Positions 15,158-23,443 of a stretch of DNA of 64,000 nucleotides are shown piece after piece. This DNA comes from Pseudomonas sp. ANT_J12 (GTDB lineage Bacteria; Pseudomonadota; Gammaproteobacteria; Pseudomonadales; Pseudomonadaceae), in the NCBI RefSeq assembly GCF_008370045.1, contig NZ_VOBN01000001.1, forward strand, positions 496,001 to 560,000, written 5' to 3'. Position numbers and translations under genes: made by a program. Positions within the stretch are counted from its first letter, which is position 1, and every line of letters begins with the position of its first letter. A model generated the notes under the pieces. The model saw only the letters and a list, made by a program, of their open reading frames with translations. It had not been told where the DNA came from and ran no database searches.

Positions 15158-16384
15158 ATGGACCAGACAGCCAACACCTTCACCAATTATCGAAAACTGA
15201 TCGCCCTGGCCGATTACGACTGGGAAACCGCCGAAGCCGGAAAAGTCGCGGGGCTCAACGTCGACATCCGCAGCGCCAACCGCATGGTCGACCAGTACGG
15301 ACGGGCGTTTCATCACTTCTGCACCACGTCCTACCTGGGCCTGGATCACCACCCCGACTTGCTCAAAGGCGCCATGAGCACCTTGTGGGAAACCGGCACC
15401 CTGCGCGTCGCCAATTCGAAAAACCGCTGCAAACTGGCGATCCTGGACCAGTACGAAAGCGAACTGTCCGACCTGTTCGGTGCCCGATGCCTGAGCACCT
15501 TGTCGTGCAGCGCGGCGAGTGCCGGGATCCTGCCGCTGCTGGCCAGCGGCGTGTTCACTGAAAACCGCCCGCCGGTGATGGTGTTCGATCGCTTGGCGCA
15601 TTACTCGATGAACCACCTCAAGGCCGCGTGTGCCGACGAAACCCGGGTGGTGACCAGCCCGCATAACGACATGGACTTCCTGGAAAAGCAGTGCCAGCAG
15701 CACGGCACGGTCGCGTATGTCGCCGACGGCGCTTACAGCATGGGCGGGGTGGCGGACCTGGACAGTCTGTTGTACCTGAAGGATCGCTACGGGCTGTTTC
15801 TCTACCTGGATGATTCCCACGCCCTGTCCGCCGTCGGCACGTCCGGCGCCGGCCTGGTCCGCCCGAGGCTGCACGCCCTTGACGATGACTGCCTGATCGT
15901 CGCGTCACTGGCCAAATCGTTCGGCGCCAGCGGTGGCCTGGTGATGTTCGGCAACGAACGGCAGAGGAAACTGATCCAGCGTTACGGCGGCCCGAGCAAT
16001 TGGTCGCAAAGCCTGAACAGTGCGGCGATCGGTGCCGGCCGGGCCTCGATCAAGCTGCATCGCACGGCGGAATTCAGTGCATTGCAGGAAAAACTTCAGG
16101 TTAATATCCGGCTCTTTGACAGCCTGATCCGCACCGAGCAGCACCGCAGCAACATGGCGATTCGCTTGATCCGCTGTGGTGAAGCGGCGCTGGCCAACCG
16201 CCTGGCGACCGAGTTGGCCAACCTCGGCTTCTTCACTTCGGCGGTGTTTTTCCCGGTGGTGGCGCAAGGTCAGGCGGCCATCCGGATTACCCTGCGGGCC
16301 GACATGGAGCCCGGGTTGATCCGCCACTTTTGTGAACTCATCAGCGAACTGTTGCGCACCCACGGCCAGGATGTCGGCCACTGA
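15158..16384 (+). CDS. Alpha-oxoamine-synthase-like PLP enzyme
   Basis: A 408-residue fold-type I PLP enzyme of the alpha-oxoamine synthase family (KBL, BioF, serine palmitoyltransferase, CqsA), which condense an acyl-CoA with an amino acid and release CO2. Seen: TTSYLGLDHHPDL (substrate loop), YSMGG, the PLP-holding LDDSHALSAVGTSGAG and ASLAKSFGASGG, where the lysine at about residue 253 should bind PLP. The pathway role is not recognisable; biotin and threonine genes are absent. I chose ATG 15158 because AAGGAG lies 11 bases upstream; the frame is open back to 15065 without a better site. An MFS exporter gene begins 17 bases downstream, so the product may be secreted. Substrates are unknown. 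Confidence 0.78.
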   Translation: MDQTANTFTNYRKLIALADYDWETAEAGKVAGLNVDIRSANRMVDQYGRAFHHFCTTSYLGLDHHPDLLKGAMSTLWETGTLRVANSKNRCKLAILDQYESELSDLFGARCLSTLSCSAASAGILPLLASGVFTENRPPVMVFDRLAHYSMNHLKAACADETRVVTSPHNDMDFLEKQCQQHGTVAYVADGAYSMGGVADLDSLLYLKDRYGLFLYLDDSHALSAVGTSGAGLVRPRLHALDDDCLIVASLAKSFGASGGLVMFGNERQRKLIQRYGGPSNWSQSLNSAAIGAGRASIKLHRTAEFSALQEKLQVNIRLFDSLIRTEQHRSNMAIRLIRCGEAALANRLATELANLGFFTSAVFFPVVAQGQAAIRITLRADMEPGLIRHFCELISELLRTHGQDVGH

Positions 16385-16401
16385 AACCCGGGGAAGATGC
16401 C

Positions 16402-17568
16402 ATGAAGAGCAGCACCACCCTCCTCGTCACCTGCAGCACGGTTTTTCTCGCGCAATTGGGCATGAGCATTTACCTGCCTGCATTGCCGGAGATCGCCCGG
16501 CATTTGTCCGCCGATGCGTCGCAAGTGTCGTGGGGGTTGGCGGTGTACCTGATCGGCATGGCGCTGCCGATGTTGTTCTGGGGCAGCCTGGGCCAGCGCA
16601 TCGGGCGTAAACCGGTGTTGCTCGCGGCGCTTGGCATCTATGGGGTCGGCAACCTGGCCCTGCCCTTGGGCCAGACGCTGGAGTCGTTCCTGTTCCTTCG
16701 CTTGCTCCAGGGCGTTGGCGCTAGCGGGATTTCGGTGATGGCCCGGGTGCTGATCCGCGACAGTTTTCGCGGCGACTTGCTGGCCAAGGCGCTGTCGTGG
16801 ATTTCGATTTCCTTTGTAGTGGCGCTGGGGATTGGGCAGTACCTGGGGTCGATCATCCAGGTGGCGCTGGGTTGGCCCGCGATTTTTTATCTGTTGGGTG
16901 GGGTGAGTCTGCTGATGGCCGGGATCGTGGCGCGGGTCGCGTTCCCGGTACTGACGGACGAACCCCGCCCATCCCCCAGTTGGCCGAGCTACTGGCGCAT
17001 CTTGCGTCATCGAGCGTTTCTGCTGCCGGCCCTCGCGGGAGGCCTGGGTTACGGGGTGATCATCGCGTTCAACACCGCCGCGCCATTGATCCTGCAAGGA
17101 CCGTTCAACTGGACCGCCGTGGAATACGGGTTGTTGGGATGGCCGATCAGCGCGGCGTATTTTCTCGGAGCGCTGGGGGTCAATCGTTTCGTCGTGCGCA
17201 CTGGTCAGCATTGGCTGATGACGTTGGGCGTGGGCCTGGTTTTGGCCGGCAGCGGGGTGATGTGGCTGGGGAGTGTGGCGGGGACGTCGATGGCGTTGCT
17301 GTTCTGGTTGCCGTACTGCTTTGCGGTGCTCGGCCAGTCGCTGAATTATCCGATCAGCCTGTCGCTGGCCAATGAGGGCTCGCCGGTCAGCGGGGCTTAT
17401 GCAATGGCGTTGAGCGGTTTCATCCATCAACTGATGGCCGCCGTGATTGGCGGCATCGCCAGCCTGATCGCCAGTCAACAGGCCTGGCCGTTGTCATTGC
17501 TGTGCGTTGTGCTGGCCCTGGGCGCGATGCTCTGCGTGAGGTTCGCGCCGGGTGGCAAAAAGGCTTAG
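16402..17568 (+). CDS. MFS drug/metabolite exporter, Bcr/CflA-like
   Basis: A 388-residue major facilitator with 12 hydrophobic segments. The loop between helices 2 and 3 ([17 protein letters not shown]) fits the DHA1/Bcr-CflA drug-efflux motif, and the helix 5 motif region has [23 protein letters not shown] precedes the ATG, and only 17 bases separate it from the upstream PLP enzyme, so the two are almost certainly one transcript; the natural reading is export of that enzyme's product. Its stop overlaps the end of the convergent alcohol dehydrogenase gene by four bases. Substrate is inferred from context alone. Confidence 0.82.
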   Translation: MKSSTTLLVTCSTVFLAQLGMSIYLPALPEIARHLSADASQVSWGLAVYLIGMALPMLFWGSLGQRIGRKPVLLAALGIYGVGNLALPLGQTLESFLFLRLLQGVGASGISVMARVLIRDSFRGDLLAKALSWISISFVVALGIGQYLGSIIQVALGWPAIFYLLGGVSLLMAGIVARVAFPVLTDEPRPSPSWPSYWRILRHRAFLLPALAGGLGYGVIIAFNTAAPLILQGPFNWTAVEYGLLGWPISAAYFLGALGVNRFVVRTGQHWLMTLGVGLVLAGSGVMWLGSVAGTSMALLFWLPYCFAVLGQSLNYPISLSLANEGSPVSGAYAMALSGFIHQLMAAVIGGIASLIASQQAWPLSLLCVVLALGAMLCVRFAPGGKKA

Positions 17569-18713
17569 AACGCGCTGCGAAAAATCTCCTCGATCTGCCG
17601 CTGGTCCGCCGCACGCGGGTTGGTCAGGCCGCAAGCGTCTTTCAGGGCGTTGGTGGCGAGGATCGGGATGTCGTTGAGCTTGGCGCCGAGGTCACGCAAA
17701 CCGCCGGGGATTTCCACGTCCCGGGCCAGACTGCGGATCGCCGCGATGGCCGCTTGCGCGCCTTCTTCCGGGCTGAGCCCGCGTATCTCGGCGCCCATGG
17801 CGAGGGCCACATCGTTCAGGCGATCGGCACACACCAGTGCGTTGAAGCTTTGCACATGCGGCAACAACACCGCGTTGCACACGCCGTGGGGCAAGTCGTA
17901 GAAACCGCCCAACTGGTGGGCCATCGCGTGCACGTAGCCGAGGGAGGCGTTGTTGAAGGCCATGCCGGCGAGGAACTGCGCGTACGCCATGTTTTCCCGG
18001 GCGGCCAGGTCGCTGCCGTCGCGCACGGCCAGGCGCAGGTTGTTGCTGATCAGGGTGATGGCCTTCAGCGCGCAGGCGTCAGTGATCGGGTTGGCGGCGG
18101 TGGAGACGTAGGCTTCGATGGCGTGGGTCAGCGCGTCCATGCCGGTGGCGGCGGTCAGGCTCTTGGGCATCGCGACCATCAGCGCCGGGTCATTGACCGA
18201 CAGCAGCGGCGTGACGTTGCGGTCGACGATGGCCATTTTCACGTGGCGCGATTCGTCGGTGATGATGCAGAAACGGGTCATCTCGCTGGCGGTGCCGGCG
18301 GTGGTGTTGATCGCGATCAGCGGCAGTTGCGGCTTCTCGGATTGATCGACGCCTTCGTAATCGCGGATCTGCCCGCCGTTGGTCGCGCACAGGGCGATGC
18401 CTTTGGCGCAGTCGTGGGGCGAACCGCCGCCCAGGGACACCACGAAATCGCAGTTACTTTCCTTGAGCAGGCCCAGGCCGCGTTCGACGTTGGCGATGCT
18501 CGGGTTGGGCTTGGCGCCGTCGAAGATCACCGAATCGATGTCCTGCATCGCCAGCTTCTCGGCGATCATCGCCGCCACGCCAGCCTTGGCCAGCCCGACG
18601 TCAGTGACGATCAGCGCTTTGCGAAAACCGTACTTGCGGATGGCGTCCATGGCTTCGTCGAGGCAACCGCTGCCCATGATGTTCACGGCGGGGATGAAAA
18701 ACGTGCTGCTCAT
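17565..18713 (-). CDS. ercA: Iron-containing alcohol dehydrogenase, ErcA/YiaY-like
   Basis: A 382-residue group III (iron-dependent) alcohol dehydrogenase. NAD-binding [29 protein letters not shown], and the metal-site blocks [13 protein letters not shown] and [20 protein letters not shown] (His ligands) are intact. It matches the ErcA-type protein of P. aeruginosa closely by memory, which is needed for the regulation of ethanol oxidation, but many related enzymes are simply short-chain alcohol dehydrogenases, so the symbol is tentative. AGGAG lies before the ATG. No exa (ethanol oxidation) or ercS genes are in the window, so it is isolated from that context, and it converges on the MFS gene. 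Confidence 0.72.
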   Translation of the reverse strand: MSSTFFIPAVNIMGSGCLDEAMDAIRKYGFRKALIVTDVGLAKAGVAAMIAEKLAMQDIDSVIFDGAKPNPSIANVERGLGLLKESNCDFVVSLGGGSPHDCAKGIALCATNGGQIRDYEGVDQSEKPQLPLIAINTTAGTASEMTRFCIITDESRHVKMAIVDRNVTPLLSVNDPALMVAMPKSLTAATGMDALTHAIEAYVSTAANPITDACALKAITLISNNLRLAVRDGSDLAARENMAYAQFLAGMAFNNASLGYVHAMAHQLGGFYDLPHGVCNAVLLPHVQSFNALVCADRLNDVALAMGAEIRGLSPEEGAQAAIAAIRSLARDVEIPGGLRDLGAKLNDIPILATNALKDACGLTNPRAADQRQIEEIFRSAF

Positions 18714-18870
18714 GGCGAATCTCCTGCGAGGGGCCGAATCGACAGCTCCGATTCAGCGGATGTGCACAGGATCGACCGATCAGTCACGGCGTATGTTGAT
18801 CTGGCTCAAGTGCGGGTCGTGATAAAGTCGCCGCCCATCAGACCCTTCGCTTTTTGAGACGACCAACGCA

Positions 18871-19890
18871 ATGACCGATTTCCAGGATGTCGATGCCCAA
18901 CTTGAAGACTGGAACGCCTTGCGCACCAGCGCTTCGTTCAGCGGCCTGCTGCTGGGCAACGGCGCCAGCCGTGCGGTGTGGGATGACTTCGGTTACGACT
19001 CGCTGTTCGAAAACGCCCGCACCGTCGAAGAAAAGCCCTTGAGCCAGTCCGAGCTGAGCGTGTTCGATGCGCTGCAAACCCGCAGTTTCGAACAAGTGCT
19101 GAGCGCGCTGAAAATCACCAGCCGCGTCAACAAGGCCCTGGCCGTCAGCTCCGCCGCGCCGCGCAATCGCTACTACGCGATCAAGGAAGCGCTGATCAAC
19201 ACCGTGCACGCGGTGCACATCCCGTGGCGGCTGGTGGTGCCTTCGACGTTGGCGACGATCAATCAAGAGATGGGCCGCTATCGGACGGTGTTCACCACCA
19301 ACTACGATCTGCTCGGCAACTGGGCGCTCCAGCACCAGCCGGAAGCCATCACTGACCTGTTTCACGGCGATGAACCGAGCTTCGACTTGAGCGCCAGCGC
19401 CACCGATAAAACCCGTTTGCTGTACCTGCACGGTGGCCTGCACCTGGTGCGCAACCAGGACGGCACGGCGCGCAAATTGAAGTCGACCGAGGGCACGTTG
19501 CTCGGCAGTTTTGCGATCAACAACACCATCAAGACCCTGGACGACGTGCCGCTGTTCGTCAACGAAGGCCCGGCGCAGGACAAGCTCAAGACCATCCGCA
19601 GTTCGGATTATTTGTCGTTCTGTTATGACCAGTTATTGGGGCATGGCGAGGGGTTGTGCATCTTCGGGCATGCGCTGGGCGAGCAGGACAACCACATCAT
19701 CCATGCGCTGCGCCAGGCGAAACCGAAGGTGGTGGCAGTGTCGATCAAGCCGCGCAGCAAGGCGTTTGTTCAGCATCAGAAGCGGCATTACGCGAAGGTG
19801 TTTGAGGGGACGGGGGTTGAGTTGAGGTTTTTTGATTCGAAGACACATGCGTTGGGGAGTTCGAAGCTGACGGTTCCAGTCGAAGTCTGA
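18871..19890 (+). CDS. DUF4917 protein with SIR2-like motifs
   Basis: A 339-residue soluble protein of the DUF4917 family; function is unknown. It has a set of motifs in the order of SIR2-type NAD-binding domains: LLLGNGASRAVW (about residues 26-37), VFTTNYDLLGNW (about 140-151), LLYLHGGLHLV (about 187-197) and LCIFGHALGEQDNHI (about 262-276). In bacterial SIR2-like defence effectors the same pattern (GNGxS, TxNYD, HG, GxSxxD) marks the NAD-hydrolase pocket. No transmembrane segment or partner gene is evident; it stands alone after ercA (divergent, 157 bases) and is followed by two repeats. The ribosome-binding site is weak. A housekeeping role cannot be excluded. Confidence 0.72.
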   Translation: MTDFQDVDAQLEDWNALRTSASFSGLLLGNGASRAVWDDFGYDSLFENARTVEEKPLSQSELSVFDALQTRSFEQVLSALKITSRVNKALAVSSAAPRNRYYAIKEALINTVHAVHIPWRLVVPSTLATINQEMGRYRTVFTTNYDLLGNWALQHQPEAITDLFHGDEPSFDLSASATDKTRLLYLHGGLHLVRNQDGTARKLKSTEGTLLGSFAINNTIKTLDDVPLFVNEGPAQDKLKTIRSSDYLSFCYDQLLGHGEGLCIFGHALGEQDNHIIHALRQAKPKVVAVSIKPRSKAFVQHQKRHYAKVFEGTGVELRFFDSKTHALGSSKLTVPVEV

Positions 19891-19903
19891 AGAGAACACC
19901 GAA

Positions 19904-20027
19904 CTTGTGGCGAGGGGGCTTGCCCCCGTTGGGTCGCGAAGCGGCCCTCAGCGGTCTTTCAGTTAAAAGGTGCCAGCAGGTTTACGACTGCTTCGCAGCC
20001 GAACGGGGGCAAGCCCCCTCGCCACAA
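19904..20027. repeat. B-family palindromic repeat
   Basis: TTGTGGCGAGGGGGCTTGCC...CCCGTT and its partner AACGGGGGCAAGCC...CCTCGCCACAA enclose about 70 bases. It begins 14 bases after the DUF4917 stop and is followed at once by a D-family element. Confidence 0.85.
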
Positions 20028-20048
20028 AAGCACTCCTCATTCTTTAAG

Positions 20049-20153
20049 GATCGTTCCCACGCGCAGCAAAGGAATGCAGCACGGGACGCTCTGTGTCCCA
20101 TTGGGACGCGGAGCGTCCCTGGAGGCATTCCTTTGCTGCGCGTGGGAACGATC
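20049..20153. repeat. D-family palindromic repeat
   Basis: GATCGTTCCCACGCGCAGCA...AAGGAATGC pairs with GCATTCC...TTTGCTGCGCGTGGGAACGATC; inner arms GGGACGCTC and GAGCGTCCC also pair. It is the only one of its family in the window. It stands between the B repeat and the stop of the DUF1508 gene. Confidence 0.85.
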
Positions 20154-20158
20154 TCGCG

Positions 20159-20503
20159 TCAAAGCACCGGCAATGTCTTGTCCTTGATCACCGTCGTCGG
20201 CCCGTTGGCCTTCACACTGGCAATCCCCTTCTCCCGCGCGGCATCGTTGGAGTACGCCTCGCTGCTGCCGATGATCTCGTGATTACCGGCCTTGAGGTTG
20301 AAGTAAGGATGGCCATCCTTGGTGGTCTTTTTCTCGTAGCGTTCATCCAGCGGGCTGTTTTTCTGCACCGAGGCGATGCCGCCATCGGCAGCGGCGCGGG
20401 TGGTGTAGTGCTCGCTGTTCAGAATGGTTTCGGCATTGGCTGCTTTGAGCACAAAGCGAAACTGACCGGTGCTGGTTTTGCTCAACTCATACCATCCAGA
20501 CAT
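20159..20503 (-). CDS. DUF1508 (YegP-like) protein, two repeats
   Basis: A 114-residue protein of two DUF1508 repeats: GWYELSKTSTGQFRFVLKAA...ILNSEHYTTRAAADGGIASV (about residues 3-47) and the similar HPYFNLKAGNHEIIGSSEAY...REKGIASVKAN (about 64-101). E. coli YegP has the same plan; role unknown, sometimes stress related. The ATG at 20503 has AGGAG about eight bases upstream; the frame extends to 20632 but upstream codons look like spacer. It is convergent with the DUF4917 gene and divergent from the truncated sigma-factor gene. Confidence 0.85.
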   Translation of the reverse strand: MSGWYELSKTSTGQFRFVLKAANAETILNSEHYTTRAAADGGIASVQKNSPLDERYEKKTTKDGHPYFNLKAGNHEIIGSSEAYSNDAAREKGIASVKANGPTTVIKDKTLPVL

Positions 20504-20643
20504 GGTGCCACTCCTGTCGATTGATCCAACCAAAGTTGCCTGACAGTAAAGACCTTCCATGGGGTTTATCCACTGCTTGAGAATAGACCTCACGCGGCAG
20601 CCACCCGCGACCTTTCTGCACCCGCGCCTCAAGCAGGATCTCC

Positions 20644-20979
20644 ATGTCTCGCCTCACGCCCGACCCGCTGTCGGCTGATTCCTTTCGCCGGTTCTACGGG
20701 GACATCCTGAATTACCTGCGCAAACGCACGGATAACCCCAGTGACGCGGCGTACATGACCGGCGCGCAACGCCTGAAGCAACTCAAAGGTGTGCTCGTAG
20801 AACCCTCGCCGCGCCGCCGCGAAGCCCTTATGCTGCACAGCTTTGAAGGCCTGAGTCAGGCACAGTTCGCGCAACGCATGGGTATTTCCCTGAGCATGGT
20901 GGAAAAACACATCGCCTTCGCCCTGCTGCATTGCAAGCAACGCCTGGACCACGAAAAAGGCACGGAGCAGCCAGAATGA
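20644..20979 (+). CDS. ECF sigma factor (FecI-like) with region 2 largely missing
   Basis: A 111-residue FecI-type protein, while full family members have about 160-170 residues. The start FRRFYGDILNYLRKRTDNPSDAA is the beginning of region 2; normally some 60-70 residues follow (core binding, -10 recognition and the linker), but here the sequence jumps to AQRLKQLKGVLVEPS and a complete region 4 (SPRRREALMLHSFEGLSQAQ, FAQRMGISLSMVEKHIAFAL). The remaining domain should still bind -35 DNA or the anti-sigma factor but not RNA polymerase in the usual way. Its stop overlaps the fecR start (ATGA). The frame is intact, so this is an in-frame internal deletion and the protein may act as a regulator or be decaying. 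Confidence 0.8.
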   Translation: MSRLTPDPLSADSFRRFYGDILNYLRKRTDNPSDAAYMTGAQRLKQLKGVLVEPSPRRREALMLHSFEGLSQAQFAQRMGISLSMVEKHIAFALLHCKQRLDHEKGTEQPE

Positions 20980-21923
20980 ATCGTGACACTGATCTGCCGG
21001 ATGACGGCATCGACGCCCAGGCCGCCAGCTGGTTTGTGCGCAATCGCCAGGCGCACGGCAGCGCCGACCGCGAAGCTTTCGAGCTGTGGATGTGCGTACC
21101 GGAACACACCAAGGCCTACCGCGCCTTCGAAGAACTGTGGGCCGACCTGGCCGAACTCAAGCAACAGAACAAACCGGCGCCGATCAGCCTGCGGCGTAAA
21201 CCGAGTGTGTGGCGCCCGGCCCTGGCGATTGCGGCGGCGTTGGTCTGCGCCGTTCTGGCGTTCAACCTCGGCACGCCCCATGGCGTCTATCAGCAACAAA
21301 TCGCGGCCCAGGCCAAAGGCTCGCGCACGTTCAATCTGCCGGATGGCAGCACCTTGTCGGTCAACGCCAATACGCGTTTGCGCATCGATTTCGACAGTCA
21401 GCAGCGTCAGGTTTATCTCGATCAGGGCCAGATTTATCTGGAAGTGGCGCCGGATAAAGAGCGCCCGCTGTGGGTGCATACCGGTGAATCGACGGTGCGG
21501 GTGGTCGGCACCGCTTTCGATGTGCGGCGCACGCCCAGGCACGTGGTGGTCAGCGTCGCCCACGGCCAGGTCGCGTTTGCCCCGGACAGCAAGACCCAAA
21601 CCCAGCTCGGCGCGCAACAGCAGGCCGCGTTTGACCTGGCCAGTGGCACCCTGCAACAGCAGACGTTGACCGACGGGCAAGTGGCGGACTGGCGCAGCGG
21701 GCACTTGTCATTTCGCAATCGCGAACTGGCCAGCCTGGTGGATGAGTTGAACCTGTATCGCGCCCGCCCGGTGCTGTTGGCCGATGGGAAACTGGGGCGC
21801 TTCAAGGTCTCCGGCGACCTCGACGTCAATGATCCCGATGCCTTGCTCAACGCGTTGCCGGCGCTGATTCCGGTGAAAACCGTCACCCTCGCCGATGGCC
21901 AACTACGCATCGAAGCACGCTGA
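20976..21923 (+). CDS. FecR-family anti-sigma factor / transmembrane sensor
   Basis: A 315-residue FecR protein. Order: DUF4880 domain (ASWFVRNRQAHGSADREAF...YRAFEELWADL, about residues 10-55), one membrane helix (about 85-105, LAIAAALVCAVLAF), the periplasmic FecR domain (RTFNLPDGSTLSVNANTRLR... VVGTAFDVR) and a C-terminal STN-like part (LNLYRARPVLLAD ... GDLDVNDPDALLNALP). Its ATG overlaps the sigma-factor stop by four bases. In working systems it carries a signal from a TonB receptor to the sigma factor; no receptor gene follows here, and the sigma partner lacks most of region 2, so signalling is doubtful. A hairpin terminator begins at the stop. Confidence 0.88.
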   Translation: MNRDTDLPDDGIDAQAASWFVRNRQAHGSADREAFELWMCVPEHTKAYRAFEELWADLAELKQQNKPAPISLRRKPSVWRPALAIAAALVCAVLAFNLGTPHGVYQQQIAAQAKGSRTFNLPDGSTLSVNANTRLRIDFDSQQRQVYLDQGQIYLEVAPDKERPLWVHTGESTVRVVGTAFDVRRTPRHVVVSVAHGQVAFAPDSKTQTQLGAQQQAAFDLASGTLQQQTLTDGQVADWRSGHLSFRNRELASLVDELNLYRARPVLLADGKLGRFKVSGDLDVNDPDALLNALPALIPVKTVTLADGQLRIEAR

Positions 21924-21969
21924 AACACCTCACATGAGAATATCTTGCAGTCGCATGTGAGGTGTTTTT
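21923..21969 (+). terminator. Rho-independent terminator of the fecIR pair
   Basis: AAACACCTCACATG and CATGTGAGGTGTTT form a 14-base stem followed by a T-run, directly at the fecR stop codon. It shows that transcription was meant to end here, before any receptor gene. Confidence 0.85.
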
Positions 21970-22090
21970 GCCTGCCGCGTCTTCCTCGGGTCTGCGTTGA
22001 GTGGGGATCGGGCGTATAGCCAGGGGCGCAATGCCAAGGTGAGTGTGACGCGGTTCTTCTGATCCGGGGTTTGTGGCGCCTGGGCTGACG

Positions 22091-22190
22091 TCTTCGCGGG
22101 CAAGCCTCGCTCCTACAGGGTTTTGTGGTGTCCGCGAAATGGTCGAACACCACCAAACCTGTAGGAGCGAGGCTTGCCCGCGAAGAGGCC
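22091..22190. repeat. A-family palindromic repeat
   Basis: Left arm TCTTCGCGGGCAAGCCTCGC...CTACAGG, right arm CCTGTAGGAGCGAGGCTTGC...GCGAAGAGG, with an inner GTGGTGT/ACACCAC pairing. It lies between convergent fecR and the ribbon-helix-helix gene. Confidence 0.85.
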
Positions 22191-22205
22191 CGCAAGGTCA
22201 ATAAA

Positions 22206-22511
22206 CTATTTGGCCGCCGAACGCACCACCGACAACCCCGGCGCCATCCCCCGCCGCTGACTCAAATACCGCATGCAACTCACCCGCAAGAACGAAGCAA
22301 AATTCACCACTTCGCCGCGATAGTCCATCACCTCTTCATACAGCTTGGCGATCAACTGGTTGGTGGTCATGCCGTCGACTTCGGCGATTTCGCTGAGGAT
22401 GTCCCAGAACTGATTCTCCAGGCGCAGGGTGGTGACCACCCCGCAGATGCGCAGCGAGCGGGAGCGCGATTCGTAGAGGATCGGATCGGCCTTGACGTAG
22501 AGCTCGCACAT
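22206..22511 (-). CDS. Ribbon-helix-helix domain protein (RHH_4 type)
   Basis: A 101-residue protein with a ribbon-helix-helix DNA-binding fold of the RHH_4 type: RSRSLRICGVVTTLRLENQF (strand), WDILSEIAEVDGM (first helix), TTNQLIAKLYEEVMD (second helix), then FASFLRVSCMRYLS. Genes of this family are small regulators without a known partner. The start has no strong ribosome-binding site (a weak GGGAC). The PfpI-family gene lies 14 bases upstream on the same strand, so the two are likely one unit. It has no neighbouring toxin. Confidence 0.8.
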   Translation of the reverse strand: MCELYVKADPILYESRSRSLRICGVVTTLRLENQFWDILSEIAEVDGMTTNQLIAKLYEEVMDYRGEVVNFASFLRVSCMRYLSQRRGMAPGLSVVRSAAK

Positions 22512-22525
22512 GCAAAAGTCCCTCG

Positions 22526-23107
22526 TTACAGCGTGATTTTAGTGCCCAGCAAGCCGAGGAAACCGGCGAGCCAGTTCGGGTGGGCCGGCCAGGCGGGCGC
22601 AGTCGCCAGATTGCCTTGTACGTGGCCTTCCGTCACCGGGATATCGATGAACGTACCACCGGCCAGCCGCACTTCCGGGGCGCAGGCCGGGTAGGCGCTG
22701 CATTCGCGACCTTCGAGGATCCCGGCAGCGGCGAGCAATTGCGCGCCATGGCACACGGCGGCGATCGGCTTGCCGGCCTTGTCGAAATCGCGCACCAGTT
22801 CCAGGACTTTTTCGTTCAGGCGCAGGTACTCCGGCGCACGACCGCCCGGCACGAGCAGTGCGTCGTAATCGGCCGCCTTGACCTTGGCGAAGTCAAAGTT
22901 CAGGGCAAACAGGTGACCGGGTTTTTCGCTGTAGGTCTGGTCGCCTTCGAAGTCATGGATCGCGGTGCGCACGGTCTGGCCGGCGGTCTTGTCCGGGCAC
23001 ACGGCGTGCACGGTGTGGCCGACCATCAGCAGCGCCTGGAACGGCACCATCACTTCGTAGTCTTCGACGTAATCGCCGACCAGCATCAGGATTTTCTTGG
23101 CAGCCAT
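22526..23107 (-). CDS. DJ-1/PfpI-family protein
   Basis: A 193-residue member of the class I glutamine-amidotransferase-like DJ-1/PfpI family, which includes glyoxalase III-like, protein deglycase and chaperone or protease-like members. The nucleophile elbow AVCHGAQLL (Cys119, His120), [16 protein letters not shown] at the start and [10 protein letters not shown] (oxyanion or acid region) are present. The ATG at 23107 has AGGAG about eight bases upstream; the frame extends to 23203 but without a start signal. It precedes the ribbon-helix-helix gene by 14 bases. Exact reaction unknown; a role in stress protection is usual for the family. Confidence 0.85.
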   Translation of the reverse strand: MAAKKILMLVGDYVEDYEVMVPFQALLMVGHTVHAVCPDKTAGQTVRTAIHDFEGDQTYSEKPGHLFALNFDFAKVKAADYDALLVPGGRAPEYLRLNEKVLELVRDFDKAGKPIAAVCHGAQLLAAAGILEGRECSAYPACAPEVRLAGGTFIDIPVTEGHVQGNLATAPAWPAHPNWLAGFLGLLGTKITL

Positions 23108-23210
23108 GGGAAGGACTCCTCTGGGAATACGTGGGCGTGCAGGAGTCTTCACGGTAGTCCTAATCGGCGGCGGCAGGTAATAACCGACTACTACGGCCAA
23201 CATGGTTTTT

Positions 23211-23330
23211 TGTGGCGAGGGGGCTTGCCCCCGTTGGGGTGCGAAGCGCCCCCGACGTTCCGTCAGTTAAACCGTGCGCACAGGTTCTGCGACTGCTGCG
23301 CAGCCGAACGGGGCAAGCCTCCTCTCCACA
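23211..23330. repeat. B-family palindromic repeat
   Basis: TGTGGCGAGGGGGCTTGCCC and the degenerate partner GGGGCAAGCCTCCTCTCCACA enclose about 75 bases. The remaining 110 bases of this gap (23331-23443) hold the promoter region of the DMT gene; I see no clear -35/-10 pair. Confidence 0.8.
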
Positions 23331-23443
23331 GGGATCGCGGCAAACTGTACGGATATTTCCGCACCTAGCTGTAACAGAGTAATCGCCGCGGTTTGTGGCT
23401 AGATGAAGTCACGTCCAATCACCCTGAATCCTGGTTGCCCATC

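Noticed and set aside
20644..21923. A functioning iron-siderophore signalling set (sigma, anti-sigma, receptor)
   Set aside because: The sigma factor lacks most of region 2 and a terminator follows fecR with no TonB receptor gene behind it.
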